A stretch of 64,000 nucleotides of DNA from a gamma proteobacterium HTCC2207 (GCA_000153445.1 CH672396.1:405668-469667); one strand, 5' to 3'; positions 7,642 through 17,251 are shown, numbered from the stretch's first letter. Notes: generated by a model not told the origin, from the letters alone. Numbers and translations: made by a program.

Positions 7642-9285
7642 ATGTCTATAAACAAACTAATTCTTTCCAGTGCGGTTGCACTAGCTCTAACTGGTTGTGG
7701 CGGCGGTGATATCAATATCGCGCCGGCTAACTCGACATCCATTGGCGACACAGTCACCAATGTTACCAACGAAGGTAGCACCAACGCAGATGTTAGCTGC
7801 GCCTCTTACACTCTGGCCGGCACTGTCTCTCAGGGCTCATTCGACGGCACTAACTGTATCTACTCAAAGGGTTTTGTGGATATAGATAACCCACTGACCT
7901 TTGACTTAGCCGTACCTAATATCGGCACCGGCGTACACGTATTTGAAGGCAGCCTGGTTGTAGGTCAAAACTACTCATCAGATGCTGATCTGGCAACTGC
8001 TGGACTCTCTGAAGGCGGCGATGGCCCGGTATTAACAATTGCGGCGGGCACAACCTTGGCCTTCCGTAGTGCTGACGACTTTATGGTGGTTAACCGCGGT
8101 TCACAGATGCGCGCTAACGGAACTGCCACAGCCCCAATTACGCTTACCTCACAAACTGACGCTGTCTTCGGCACTGTAGGCGCAGAAGATGTTGGCGAGT
8201 GGGGCGGTCTGGTTATTAACGGCTTCGGTGTGACCAATAAATGTGCTTACACTGGCACTTACCCAGCTGTCGCCACAAGCGATTGTCATGTTGCATCCGA
8301 AGGTAAAGCAGATGTTGGCGAGAGCCACTATGGCGGTGATAACAATGCCGATAACTCTGGGGTACTAAAGTATCTGATCGTCAAGCACACCGGTGCTGAA
8401 GTAGCGCCAGGCAACGAGCTCAATGGAATAGCGTTTAATGCGGTCGGTAACGGTACGCTAATTGAAAATCTTGAAGTCTACAGCGTCTACGACGACGGCA
8501 TTGAGTTCTTTGGTGGTGCAGTTGATATCACTAACTACGTGGCTATGTATGTGCGTGATGATGCTATAGATATAGATGAAGGCTATCGTGGAACCATTAC
8601 TAATGCCCTGGTTATTCAGTCAGAGACTGATGGTAACCGCTGCGTTGAATCTGATGGTATCGGAAGCTACTCGAGCAAAGATCAAACAAGTATCGATGAT
8701 TTTATTGCTCGTGGTTTGAATTCTCAGGCAACAATTAAAAACCTTACGTGCATTATCTCGGCCAACCAGTCTGGTACCCATGAAGAAGGCCAGGGCCTGC
8801 GTATTCGTGAAGCCCATTTCCCAACCATTCAAAACGCTATTGTCACTGCATCCTATGGTGCTGACGAATTGCTCGGCGATACAGACCACAACTGGTGCTT
8901 CCGCCTCGACAATGAAGGTCAGCAAGCAGCACAGGACGGAAATCTAGTCGTCGCCTCTTCAATTCTTGCCTGCCAGGATCTGACTAAAGGCAACAGTCTG
9001 CCAAATGGCACCTCGACTGCTGACTGGTTAACGACCTCGGGCAACTTGCTCTACCAAACAGCTGAAGCTGGCGACGACCCAACCGCTGCTAGCAATGCTG
9101 ATCTGGTTATTCTCAATGGCTTCTACTCAGTTCCAGTAGCCGATATGGTTGTGGGTACAGAGAGTATTCCGACACCGGTTGATTCATCCATTATCGGTGC
9201 AGTTTCAGCTGACAACGATTGGACTGCTGGCTGGACTTATGGGTTACATGAAGGCAGCCGCGCTCAGCCATTATGGTTCGAGTGA
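7642..9285 (+). CDS. Surface lipoprotein with beta-helix-like repeats, predicted Pho regulon member
   Basis: A 547-residue lipoprotein. The signal ends in the lipobox LTGC (Cys19), followed by GGGD, which favours the outer membrane. The body lacks catalytic motifs I recognise. It has repeated turns of the type GTLIENLEVYSVYDDGIEF and AIDIDEGYRGTITNALV, and WGGLVINGFG, as in right-handed parallel beta-helix proteins, and six or more Cys. Acidic DDGIEF and DIDEGYRG stretches could bind metal. GGGAG precedes the ATG. The next gene is a TonB-dependent receptor, so it may be its surface partner. The tandem Pho boxes suggest a task in phosphate or organophosphate capture. The substrate is inference. 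Confidence 0.78.
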   Translation: MSINKLILSSAVALALTGCGGGDINIAPANSTSIGDTVTNVTNEGSTNADVSCASYTLAGTVSQGSFDGTNCIYSKGFVDIDNPLTFDLAVPNIGTGVHVFEGSLVVGQNYSSDADLATAGLSEGGDGPVLTIAAGTTLAFRSADDFMVVNRGSQMRANGTATAPITLTSQTDAVFGTVGAEDVGEWGGLVINGFGVTNKCAYTGTYPAVATSDCHVASEGKADVGESHYGGDNNADNSGVLKYLIVKHTGAEVAPGNELNGIAFNAVGNGTLIENLEVYSVYDDGIEFFGGAVDITNYVAMYVRDDAIDIDEGYRGTITNALVIQSETDGNRCVESDGIGSYSSKDQTSIDDFIARGLNSQATIKNLTCIISANQSGTHEEGQGLRIREAHFPTIQNAIVTASYGADELLGDTDHNWCFRLDNEGQQAAQDGNLVVASSILACQDLTKGNSLPNGTSTADWLTTSGNLLYQTAEAGDDPTAASNADLVILNGFYSVPVADMVVGTESIPTPVDSSIIGAVSADNDWTAGWTYGLHEGSRAQPLWFE

Positions 9286-9324
9286 GAGCTTAAAAATAAC
9301 TAGGCTGTTTATCCAAGGGTGCCG

Positions 9325-9358
9325 AGATGCGGTGCCCTTTTCAGCTTCAGCTAGTTTT
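9325..9358 (+). terminator. Weak terminator-like hairpin after the lipoprotein gene
   Basis: The sequence GGGTGCC-GAGATGC-GGTGCCC-TTTT can fold with two G-U pairs. Partial read-through into the receptor gene would fit a shared transcript. Confidence 0.4.
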
Positions 9359-9385
9359 CAGTTTAGAGACTTTTGGTACCCAAGG

Positions 9386-9443
9386 TTTTCAATCCCTAGT
9401 GCTTTTAATCTCTAATGCTTTCAATCTCTAACTCTATCAATCG
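9386..9443. repeat. Degenerate ~16-bp tandem repeat before the receptor gene
   Basis: About three and a half copies of a unit like TTTCAATCTCTAATGC (TTTTCAATCCCTAGTGC, TTTTAATCTCTAATGC, TTTCAATCTCTAACTC, TATCAATCGC). No function is evident. Confidence 0.6.
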
Positions 9444-9463
9444 CACATGCTATAGGTTCAGAC

Positions 9464-12151
9464 ATGACATATAAAATTAAACTACTCAGCGCACAGATCA
9501 TCGCCGCCAGCCTCTTGGGCATGAGCGGATCGGTATTTGCGCAAATGAAAAGTATTGCCGATGAGCCAGTGCTCGAAGAAGTAATCACTTTTGCCAAACT
9601 GAAAAGCGCCGCTGATGATGTCATCGTCGAACGCCTTGAAAGCGATGTGGTCGCCGACATTATTGATGCCGAAACCATTGGCCGTATTGGCGACTCGACT
9701 GTCGCATCGGCGCTGCGACGAGTGCCTGGCGTCACTCTGGTGGATGACAAATTTGTATTTATTCGTGGACTCGGTGAACGCTATTCCAACTCATTATTAA
9801 ATGGTGCGGTGATTCCATCACCGGACTTAACCCGAAATGTGATTCCCCTGGATATTTTCCCAACGTCAATTTTGAAATCCATCGCAGTGAAAAAAAGTTA
9901 CTCCGCAGAAATGCCAGCAGCCTTTAGTGGCGGTCTAATTGATATTCGTACACGCAGCATTCCAGACCAGTTTATGTTCACTGTAGAAGTGGGCTACAAA
10001 CAAAATATTGATTCTCGCGGCGATGTGCTTTCATACCGCGGGGGTAGCGATGACAGTCTGGGAACAGACGATGGCACACGCAGCCTGTCAGGCGAACTAA
10101 TCTCTGCGGTCAATATGTATGGCGGTTCACTGAGCCCTATCGATATTCTCAACCGCATTAACCTTGGTGACGGCACTAAAACTTTAGCCGATGCTGAAGC
10201 GATCAATCGAAACTTAGCCCTGCACCTAAATCGCAATGTCGATATCAGCGAGCAGTCAGACGATTTAAGTGGCAGCATCGAAAGCAATATTGGTAATAAT
10301 TTTTATTTAGATAACGGTATGGAAGTGGGCTTTATGCTTGGCGGAGTCTACGGCAGTGAGTGGGCCAATAAAGATTCGATCGATCGGTCATATGGCGACC
10401 CAGAAGATATTTTTGCTGCTAAAAAAGAGTCGACTTACAGCGTTAATATGACCGGTAATGCGAGCTTCGGCTGGCGCTGGTATGACGATCACCGCATCGA
10501 GACCACTAGTATATTTTTACGCAATACTGACGATAAAGCCTCGATTACCGATAGCCATACCTCCAGCTTTCCCCTCAGTGATGGCCAGGGTTTTCGTCAG
10601 TATAAAACCCGCTTTGAAGAGCGTAATTTGACGGTCAATCAAATCCGTGGCTTTCATCGTTTTGGCGGTATCACCAGGGATTTAATTGGCTTCGAAAAGT
10701 TCGACTGGCTGGATGAATTGACCTTCGATTGGTTCTACTCTGACGCAATGTCGCGCACAGATATTCCCAATCAAACCAATATTCTTTTCAAGACCGCAGT
10801 TGATTCGGATAGCGCAGAGGTGAGCGCGCAGAACCTCCAAGCTTCGGCCTCGGCAGCTGATTTTCGTTTCACCGATCTCAATGATGATGTCGAGAGCTAT
10901 GGTTATGATTTCAAGTTGCCACTGATGATGTCCTTTGGCGATCTGACTTTGACTGGCGGCTATCGCTACTCACAGAAAACCCGCAGCTATGAGCAGTTGC
11001 AGTTCGGCTTGGGAACAGATGACACCGCCGTTGCCCAAAGCGCAATCGGGACAGTGTCGGAGATTTTCAGTGATGCCAATATTGTCGATGCAGACAACGG
11101 TTTTAATGTTGCTGTGATCGGCAGCAATGGCGAAAGCTACTTGGCAGCCCTGACTAACACCTCGGCCTACGGCACCATTGACCTGCTCTATGACGAGACC
11201 TGGAGATTGATGCTTGGAGCCCGTTGGGAAGACTACAACCAAGTGGGTATCCCCTGGAATCCGTTGAAATTTGAAGGTTGCCAGATCAGCTGTAATGAAA
11301 CTACTCTAATGAATTCTGTGTTTAAAGAAGATGATTTTTATCCCTCTGTTTCTGTCACTTACATAAAGCCAGATTTCTGGGCTGAAGATTTTCAGTTGCG
11401 CTTTGGCTACAGTGAAACTTTGGTGCGTCCAGATCTGCGTGAAATTACACCCTCGAGTTATTTGGATCCGATCACCGGTGCTCGTGTCAGTGGCAATGCT
11501 AATGTGATACCCGCTACGGTAACCAATTATGATCTGCGTGCTGAGTGGTTCTTCTCCGATGGCGACAACTTTACTGCGTCGCTGTTCTACAAGGATATCC
11601 AGAACCCAGTTGAGTTCTTTGAAGCTGCCGCATTTGAAGAAGCCCTGGCGACAGAAATTGTCAATGCTGAAAGCTCGACAGTTTATGGTTTAGAACTTGA
11701 ATGGTTAAAGGGCTTAGGCTTTATAAGCAGTGATTTTGAGTCACTGTTTGTCGCCGGTAATATGACGGTACTCGACTCTGAATTAACAGCGGGAGAGTTT
11801 GCCGATGCGCCAACTAATGCTACTCGACCAATGGCAGGTGCCTCTGATTATGCGCTTAACTTTCAGTTGGGTTACGACTCTGAAGATGGCAAACACAGTG
11901 CCATGCTGATCTATAACGTATTTGGTGAACGACTTTATTTTGCCGGGCGCAACGGTTCACCGGATGCCTATGAACAGCCGTTTAACTCATTGGATGCGAC
12001 TTATTTTTTCTATCCTACAGAACAGTTTACGGTGAAGTTTAAACTTAAAAACTTGCTTGATGAAAAAATTGAGATTACCCAAAATGCAGTAGTCACTCAC
12101 GAAGAGCAGCCGGGAACCATGGTGGCACTTGATGTGAAGTGGAGCTTTTAA
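9464..12151 (+). CDS. TonB-dependent outer-membrane receptor, predicted Pho regulon member
   Basis: An 895-residue TonB-dependent receptor. A signal peptide is cut after SVFA and the plug domain covers about residues 60-180, with ALRRVPGVTLVDD, VFIRGLGERYS and the PSPDLTRNVIPLD segment. The rest is a 22-strand-type barrel ending in VKWSF. It would import a ligand too large for porins, using energy from TonB, whose genes are not here. It follows the Pho-box-controlled lipoprotein by 178 bases with only a weak hairpin between, so the two may be expressed together. It could instead serve the GH81 laminarinase next door. The Pho-box position favours a phosphorus compound, but the substrate is unknown. 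Confidence 0.9.
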   Translation: MTYKIKLLSAQIIAASLLGMSGSVFAQMKSIADEPVLEEVITFAKLKSAADDVIVERLESDVVADIIDAETIGRIGDSTVASALRRVPGVTLVDDKFVFIRGLGERYSNSLLNGAVIPSPDLTRNVIPLDIFPTSILKSIAVKKSYSAEMPAAFSGGLIDIRTRSIPDQFMFTVEVGYKQNIDSRGDVLSYRGGSDDSLGTDDGTRSLSGELISAVNMYGGSLSPIDILNRINLGDGTKTLADAEAINRNLALHLNRNVDISEQSDDLSGSIESNIGNNFYLDNGMEVGFMLGGVYGSEWANKDSIDRSYGDPEDIFAAKKESTYSVNMTGNASFGWRWYDDHRIETTSIFLRNTDDKASITDSHTSSFPLSDGQGFRQYKTRFEERNLTVNQIRGFHRFGGITRDLIGFEKFDWLDELTFDWFYSDAMSRTDIPNQTNILFKTAVDSDSAEVSAQNLQASASAADFRFTDLNDDVESYGYDFKLPLMMSFGDLTLTGGYRYSQKTRSYEQLQFGLGTDDTAVAQSAIGTVSEIFSDANIVDADNGFNVAVIGSNGESYLAALTNTSAYGTIDLLYDETWRLMLGARWEDYNQVGIPWNPLKFEGCQISCNETTLMNSVFKEDDFYPSVSVTYIKPDFWAEDFQLRFGYSETLVRPDLREITPSSYLDPITGARVSGNANVIPATVTNYDLRAEWFFSDGDNFTASLFYKDIQNPVEFFEAAAFEEALATEIVNAESSTVYGLELEWLKGLGFISSDFESLFVAGNMTVLDSELTAGEFADAPTNATRPMAGASDYALNFQLGYDSEDGKHSAMLIYNVFGERLYFAGRNGSPDAYEQPFNSLDATYFFYPTEQFTVKFKLKNLLDEKIEITQNAVVTHEEQPGTMVALDVKWSF

Positions 12152-12185
12152 AATATCTAACTCATGAATAAAAATCATCAAACGC

Positions 12186-12213
12186 AAAAAGGCTCCTTAA
12201 TCGGAGCCTTTTT
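12186..12213 (+). terminator. Terminator after the TonB-dependent receptor gene
   Basis: AAAAGGCTCC pairs with GGAGCCTTTT around TTAATC, a 10-bp stem followed by T's. Confidence 0.88.
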
Positions 12214-12261
12214 TACTGTTACTGTTTCGAACTATGTAGTCAATATGACCAAATAGTGCTC

Positions 12262-12565
12262 TTAGGCCTTGGCGCTCGGGCGAGCATTAATCTTGTCGAA
12301 CCAGCGCTGCAGGTTTACACAGTCTTCTGGAATTTACTTTTTGATCCAGCGGGGAAAGCCTATGGTCGTAAATGCGGTGATGTCGGCAATCGAGAAATAG
12401 TCGCCAAAAATTAATTCGCTGTTGGCAAACTGGGCGTCCAAATCACGGAATAAATGATCGGCACGCAACATTCCGCGTTCAGCTAAGCAAGGAATTTGAT
12501 CATAGGCATTCGGCCCGGCAATAGCTCGACCTTCAAACATCGGATTGGAGTTTCTAAAGCCTTTT
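12262..12565 (-). pseudogene. Decayed fragment of a glutathione S-transferase-like gene
   Basis: This stretch closely matches the C-terminal part of the intact GST gene at 16622-17251. Its readable part (12334-12540) encodes FEGRAIAGPNAY and DHLFRDLDAQFANS, almost as in the intact gene. Downstream, the ACCAGCGCTGCAGGTTTAC stretch also matches, but a stop has arisen where the intact gene reads on (GGAATTTACTTTTTG against GGAATGGTCTTTTTA). The match ends near 12565, so the N-terminal half is gone. It is a dead partial copy lying just upstream of the GH81 gene, while the intact copy lies just downstream in the same orientation. Confidence 0.88.
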
Positions 12566-12590
12566 ATTTAGTTCTTTATCTATTGCTACA

Positions 12591-12610
12591 GCAGAAGTTT
12601 CGACTTCTGA
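12591..12610. other. Small perfect hairpin with TTCG loop
   Basis: CAGAAGT-TTCG-ACTTCTG forms a 7-bp stem with a stable tetraloop. No T-run follows, so it is not a clear terminator. Apart from this and an AAGCGCTT palindrome near 12776, I see nothing between the GST fragment and the GH81 start. Confidence 0.45.
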
Positions 12611-12813
12611 ATGATATTCCTGGGCGGCTAGTTTAGCCAATCACTTCTCTTTTCCTTTTCATCAACATTTTTATCAGCTCCTTTCTAGCCCCCACTGTCG
12701 CAAAAATAGCTTGTATTGGCGCAAATTGAGAATTTGACGCGCTGATTTGTGTCACAGTCCAACCTCATATAAGAAAGCGCTTAAGCGTATCTACAAATAT
12801 TCGAGGGTTCTCC

Positions 12814-15800
12814 GTGTTTAATTCAGCCAAAGTACTATCGCTAACTATCTTTCTAGCGTCTCTCACACTGCAAGCCTGTGGCGGCGGAGGTGGGGGTGGT
12901 TCTACACCAGCTCCAACACCAACACCAACACCAAATCCAACGCCAGATACAACTAAGCCAATTATCACCCTAAACGGTGACGCTAGCCTGAGCATTGAGC
13001 AGGGCACGCCTTACACTGAAGCCAATGCCACGGCGGATGATGCGGTAGATGGTCCGGTGGATGTAGTGATCAGCGGCACCGTTGATACTAGTCCGGGTAC
13101 TTATACTCTCACCTATACCGCAGTGGATGCAGCCGGAAACAGTGCAAGCATAACTCGAACTGTTACCGTCACTGCAGTCGAACCAGAACCCGATACAACT
13201 AAACCCGTTATCACCTTGAATGGCGAAGCCAGCCTAAGTATTGAACAGGGCACAGCTTACACTGAAGCCAATGCCACGGCAGTAGATGCGATAGACGGTT
13301 CAGTAAATGTAGTAATTAGCGGCACTGTTGGCAGTAGTGTGGGTGCTTATACTCTCACCTATACCGCAGTGGATGCAGCCGGTAACAGTGCAAGCATAAC
13401 GCGAACAGTTACCGTCACTGGCGCTGAGCCAGAACCTACAACTGACGATACTTTTATCCTCAATGATGGCGTGGTTGAAGCAATCTGGGGTGGTGACGCG
13501 GAGTTATCATTCTTTGATAGTAAGCTAAATTATGGCCAGGCTGATGCCAGCTGCTCAGGAACAAACTGCGACAGCGTTGACTGGAAAGTGGTTACTGATG
13601 CCGATCGCGGCGACGTGCTTCAGGTCAGTTACACAGCCGATGCCGGTCATGCCGGTCTGGTAGTGGGCCCGACTGCTGCTATTGACCTCAGTGACTATGC
13701 TGACGGTAACTTCTCATTTGATATTAAACTGATTAATGCTGCGAATGCTCTGGCCGGAGGATTCTTCCTTAAGATTGAGAGTGGTGTGGCTCCTGCTATT
13801 TCAAATTCTGGTGAACTACCAATTCCCGGTATCGTTGCCAGCGGCGACTGGCAGACTATTAATTTTCCAGTGTCATCACTGACTGCCAGTGGTGCGATTA
13901 ACCTCTCAGATATCACTGCGCCAATGGTATTTTTCCCTAAGGCTGGTAACGGTCCTAGCTTAGTTTATCAAATTGATAATGTGCGCTTTAGTGGTATTTC
14001 CGATGGCGCTACACCACCTACAGATGACGGTGGCGGGTCTCAAGGACCCACAGACTACACAGTGGTGTCTTACGGTGCTGGTAGCATAGCTGATACCCTC
14101 TATACCGCTAGCCATCGCTGTAAAAACGATTACGGTTATTGGGTTGAAAATGCCGGTGTTATATCGACGCAGTCAGATGTTCAAATAAAGGGTTGTGATC
14201 AGGGCAGTGGAATCCCAACCGGCAACATAACTAAGCTGTACCCTCAGTTGGCGGGTCCCGCTGCTGAAAAGCCCACGCAAACACATAAATGGTGGGGTTC
14301 TGTCTCATTTCTTGGCGAAATGACCGTAGGTGATGCAGCTGATGCGGCCTATATCACTCCGGATCCTATTACCGCTCGCATTACCAACAAAGGTGTTCGC
14401 GTTGCGGGTATTCCATCCGGAATGAGAATTGATGGAGCGAACAACTTTTACTATCCAATTCCAGATCATGCTGCTGAAGTCTTCGATGGTTTAGCGATTG
14501 GCAATTCCGATTACGCCAATTTAGAGGCCTTTGCCAAGGATCACAGTGCCGGTTCTGTTACGGTTTTGTGGAAAAGTGGTGATACAGATGTAATGGAAGC
14601 CACCTTTGTGCATGGCTCCCCCTATGTTTACTTCAAGGCCTACAGCGGTAATTTAGAAGTCCGTACATTTCGGCAGGATGGCGGTGAAAAGGGCACATTT
14701 ATTACCGGCGAGAACGTAATGGGTATCTGGACTAGTGTGGCCTCAAATTCCAACAACTATTTGATTGTTGGTGAAGGCGCAACGACTTTTACGGACACTT
14801 CAGAGAATCCCGAAGACCCTACAACGATGGGCAAGGTCGAGATAAATAATAGTACTGATGAAATGACCTTAGTTTACCTTCCGCATCTACAGGCAGGTAC
14901 AGCGCCAAACGCTATGGTTGATCTTTTTGCCAGCAAGGCCCGCAATCCTGTGGCCGAGGTCGACATTGACTACCAAGTAAATGCTGCAACCAATGAAGTA
15001 ACCGTCACCCACAGTTACTTAGATGATCAGGGCAATGCTGTAGATACAATTGCTGGTATGCATCCATTGCACTGGAAAAATACATCGCAAGCCACGACTA
15101 GCTATAAGGTTCGAAGTGCTCGAGGCATGGTGAAGTTTGCTGAGGTTAATACGTTTAGCTACCAGATACCCTATGTTGGTGTGTTGCCTACATTCCCAGT
15201 TGTTGGCGATAGCCTTGACCAGACAACCCTTAAAGGACTGGTTACTGAATTTGTCAGCAAGGGCTCTGGTGCGTGGAATTTATCTGGCGGAGGTGTTGAA
15301 GAAACCGATACTTACTGGACCGGGAAAAATTATGGCAAGGTCGCTGAGCTTGCCGCGATTGCCCGTTCTCTTGATATGCAAAGTGAAGCTGATCAGTTGG
15401 TCAACTGGTTGAAGGCGGAACTTGCAGATTGGTTTACCGCAGAGACAGATGGCACGCTAAACACAAAAAAATACTTTGTCTACGATGATGACTGGAATAC
15501 GTTGCTCGGGTTTGATGAATCCTTTGGCTCACATCAGCGTTTAGCCGATCACCATTTTCACTATGGCTATTTTGTCCGTGCGGCTGCCGAGATCTGCCGC
15601 GTCGATCTAGCCTGGTGTGGTGATGACCAATATGGGCCAATGATCGAGCTTCTAATTCGTGATTACGCAGCGGATACAGACGATGCATTGTTTCCTCACA
15701 TGCGCAATTTTGATCCCGCCAATGGCTTCTCCTGGGCTGATGGTCAGGTTAATTTCACCCGCGGAAACAACAATGAGTCCACCTCCGAGGCAGCCACTGC

Positions 15801-16512
15801 ATATGGTGCAATTATTCTCTATGGATTGACCACCGGAAATACGGAGTTAACTGAGCGGGGCATGTATCTCCATGCGTCAACCGGTGCCGCATATTGGGAG
15901 TATTGGAATAATATTGACGGCTACAACAATGTCAGTGCTGATGCAGATAACTTCCCTAGCGGATACAACCGGATCACCACCTCAATTATCTGGGGCGACG
16001 GTGCGGTTTTCTCTACTTGGTTCAGCGGTGCATTTGCGCATATTTTAGGCATTCAGGGTCTTCCATCCAGTCCACTAATATTGCATGTCGGCTTGCATGC
16101 GGACTATATGAAAGACTATGTCGCCCTGGGATTGAGCGAGTCCTCCAATGGCAAGCCTTCGGGCCTACTCAATGATCAGTGGCGCGACCTGTGGTGGAAC
16201 CTCTGGGCTATGGTGGATGCAGATGCGGCAATTGCTGACTACAACAGTGCTGGTAGCTATACCCCTGAAGCGGGTGAAACCAAGGCTCACACTTATCATT
16301 GGCTGCATACTTTTAATGCATTGGGGCAGTTAAAGACAGGCACCGGCGCCTTGACCTCTGATTACCCATCGGCACTGGCCTTTGATAATGATGGTGTTAG
16401 AACCTATGTGGTGTATAACTTCACGGCGCAGGAGAGGGTAGTGAGCTTTAGTGATGGCAAGCAGGTCACGGCTACAGCGAATGGGTTTACGCTGATAAGC
16501 GCAGATTTGTAA
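12814..16512 (+). CDS. Secreted GH81 endo-beta-1,3-glucanase lipoprotein (laminarinase)
   Basis: A 1232-residue multidomain enzyme with a GTG start and CGAGGG upstream. The lipobox LQAC (Cys22) is followed by seven Gly and a Pro/Thr linker to residue 44. Two Ig-like domains of 82 residues each (45-126 and 127-208) are near-identical copies. A carbohydrate-binding-like beta-sandwich lies at about 215-390. The GH81 catalytic region runs from about 410 to the end, with THKWWGSVSF, the DHHFHYGYFV motif carrying the catalytic Asp, and NNNESTSEA carrying the catalytic Glu region. It should cut internal beta-1,3 bonds of laminarin at the cell surface or outside. It sits alone between GST copies; the rest of the glucan genes are at 50-60 kb. 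Confidence 0.9.
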   Translation: MFNSAKVLSLTIFLASLTLQACGGGGGGGSTPAPTPTPTPNPTPDTTKPIITLNGDASLSIEQGTPYTEANATADDAVDGPVDVVISGTVDTSPGTYTLTYTAVDAAGNSASITRTVTVTAVEPEPDTTKPVITLNGEASLSIEQGTAYTEANATAVDAIDGSVNVVISGTVGSSVGAYTLTYTAVDAAGNSASITRTVTVTGAEPEPTTDDTFILNDGVVEAIWGGDAELSFFDSKLNYGQADASCSGTNCDSVDWKVVTDADRGDVLQVSYTADAGHAGLVVGPTAAIDLSDYADGNFSFDIKLINAANALAGGFFLKIESGVAPAISNSGELPIPGIVASGDWQTINFPVSSLTASGAINLSDITAPMVFFPKAGNGPSLVYQIDNVRFSGISDGATPPTDDGGGSQGPTDYTVVSYGAGSIADTLYTASHRCKNDYGYWVENAGVISTQSDVQIKGCDQGSGIPTGNITKLYPQLAGPAAEKPTQTHKWWGSVSFLGEMTVGDAADAAYITPDPITARITNKGVRVAGIPSGMRIDGANNFYYPIPDHAAEVFDGLAIGNSDYANLEAFAKDHSAGSVTVLWKSGDTDVMEATFVHGSPYVYFKAYSGNLEVRTFRQDGGEKGTFITGENVMGIWTSVASNSNNYLIVGEGATTFTDTSENPEDPTTMGKVEINNSTDEMTLVYLPHLQAGTAPNAMVDLFASKARNPVAEVDIDYQVNAATNEVTVTHSYLDDQGNAVDTIAGMHPLHWKNTSQATTSYKVRSARGMVKFAEVNTFSYQIPYVGVLPTFPVVGDSLDQTTLKGLVTEFVSKGSGAWNLSGGGVEETDTYWTGKNYGKVAELAAIARSLDMQSEADQLVNWLKAELADWFTAETDGTLNTKKYFVYDDDWNTLLGFDESFGSHQRLADHHFHYGYFVRAAAEICRVDLAWCGDDQYGPMIELLIRDYAADTDDALFPHMRNFDPANGFSWADGQVNFTRGNNNESTSEAATAYGAIILYGLTTGNTELTERGMYLHASTGAAYWEYWNNIDGYNNVSADADNFPSGYNRITTSIIWGDGAVFSTWFSGAFAHILGIQGLPSSPLILHVGLHADYMKDYVALGLSESSNGKPSGLLNDQWRDLWWNLWAMVDADAAIADYNSAGSYTPEAGETKAHTYHWLHTFNALGQLKTGTGALTSDYPSALAFDNDGVRTYVVYNFTAQERVVSFSDGKQVTATANGFTLISADL
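12946..13437 (+). repeat. Internal 246-bp duplication encoding two Ig-like domains
   Basis: Units 12946-13191 and 13192-13437 encode the same 82-residue domain with few changes. A stretch covering the TYTLTYTAVDAAGNSASIT part is nearly identical at DNA level, which points to recent duplication or gene conversion. Confidence 0.85.
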
Positions 16513-16524
16513 TAGCGGATACGT

Positions 16525-16556
16525 AAAAAAGGCCTTTTAATTAAGGCCTTTTTTTT
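16525..16556. terminator. Bidirectional terminator between the GH81 and GST genes
   Basis: AAAAAAGGCCTT pairs with AAGGCCTTTTTT around TTAATT, with runs of A and T on both sides. It can end both the + GH81 transcript and the - GST transcript. Confidence 0.88.
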
Positions 16557-16596
16557 GGCTTTTTTTTAGCGTCTTGGGTTTGAGATTTTTAATCTG

Positions 16597-16624
16597 AGCT
16601 CTTTAACTTAAGCTCTTTAACTTA
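16597..16624. repeat. 14-bp perfect tandem repeat at the GST stop codon
   Basis: AGCTCTTTAACTTA occurs twice in a row (16597-16610, 16611-16624). The second copy contains the GST stop codon. Confidence 0.85.
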
Positions 16625-17251
16625 AGCTTTGGCACTGGGCCGAGCATTCACTTGATCGTACCAGCGCTGCAAGTTTACGCAGTCTTCTGGAATGGTCTTT
16701 TTAACCCAGCGGGCAAAGTCCATAGTGGTAAATGCGGTGATGTCCGCGACTGAGAAATAGTCGCCAATAATAAATTGGCTGTTGGCAAAATGCGCATCTA
16801 AATCACGGAATAAATGATCGATGCGCAATAGTCCGCGTTCAGCCAGCGCAGGGATTTGTTCATAGGCATTAGGCCCGGCGATAGCTCGACCTTCAAATAC
16901 TGGGCTGGAGTTTCTGAAGCCCTCGGTCACTGCGGCTATGCCATTCATATTGAGCTGATGGTTGGACGATTCAACCAGCGCTTTCTCTAATGGCGTGCGC
17001 CCGAGCAATGGATTTTCAGGGTAAGCTTCTTCTATATAGCGACAGATAGCATGCACTTGACTGATGCAGGTGCCGTCATCGAGCTGTAAAAGAGGTACTT
17101 CGCCGAGAGGGCTGATTTTTAGAAAGGCCTCGGATTTCTGCTCGAACTTTCGCAGATCTATCTGAACCGTTTCAATTTCAATATTTTTTTCAGCGAGAAA
17201 TATTCTCACTCTGCGAGGATTGGGTGCCGCGGCGTAATCGTAAAGTTTCAT
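16622..17251 (-). CDS. Glutathione S-transferase family protein
   Basis: A 209-residue soluble GST. The N-terminal thioredoxin-like domain (1-~80) shows YDYAAAPNPRRVRIFLAEK, GEVPLLQLDDG (cis-Pro) and CISQVHAICRYIE (the usual SES glutathione-contact region, here SQ). The all-helical C-terminal domain carries the fold motif SVADITAFTT. It would conjugate or isomerise small molecules with glutathione; its substrate is unknown. CGGAG precedes the ATG and the gap to dxs is only 21 bases, so it probably belongs to the dxs transcript. A decayed partial copy lies at 12.3-12.6 kb. Confidence 0.9.
   Translation of the reverse strand: MKLYDYAAAPNPRRVRIFLAEKNIEIETVQIDLRKFEQKSEAFLKISPLGEVPLLQLDDGTCISQVHAICRYIEEAYPENPLLGRTPLEKALVESSNHQLNMNGIAAVTEGFRNSSPVFEGRAIAGPNAYEQIPALAERGLLRIDHLFRDLDAHFANSQFIIGDYFSVADITAFTTMDFARWVKKTIPEDCVNLQRWYDQVNARPSAKA

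Noticed and set aside
12770-12790. AAGCGCTT palindrome before GH81 as a LacI-family operator
   Set aside because: Only eight bases of symmetry, no LacI-type gene in the window, and similar GCGCTT strings occur in a terminator near 20575.
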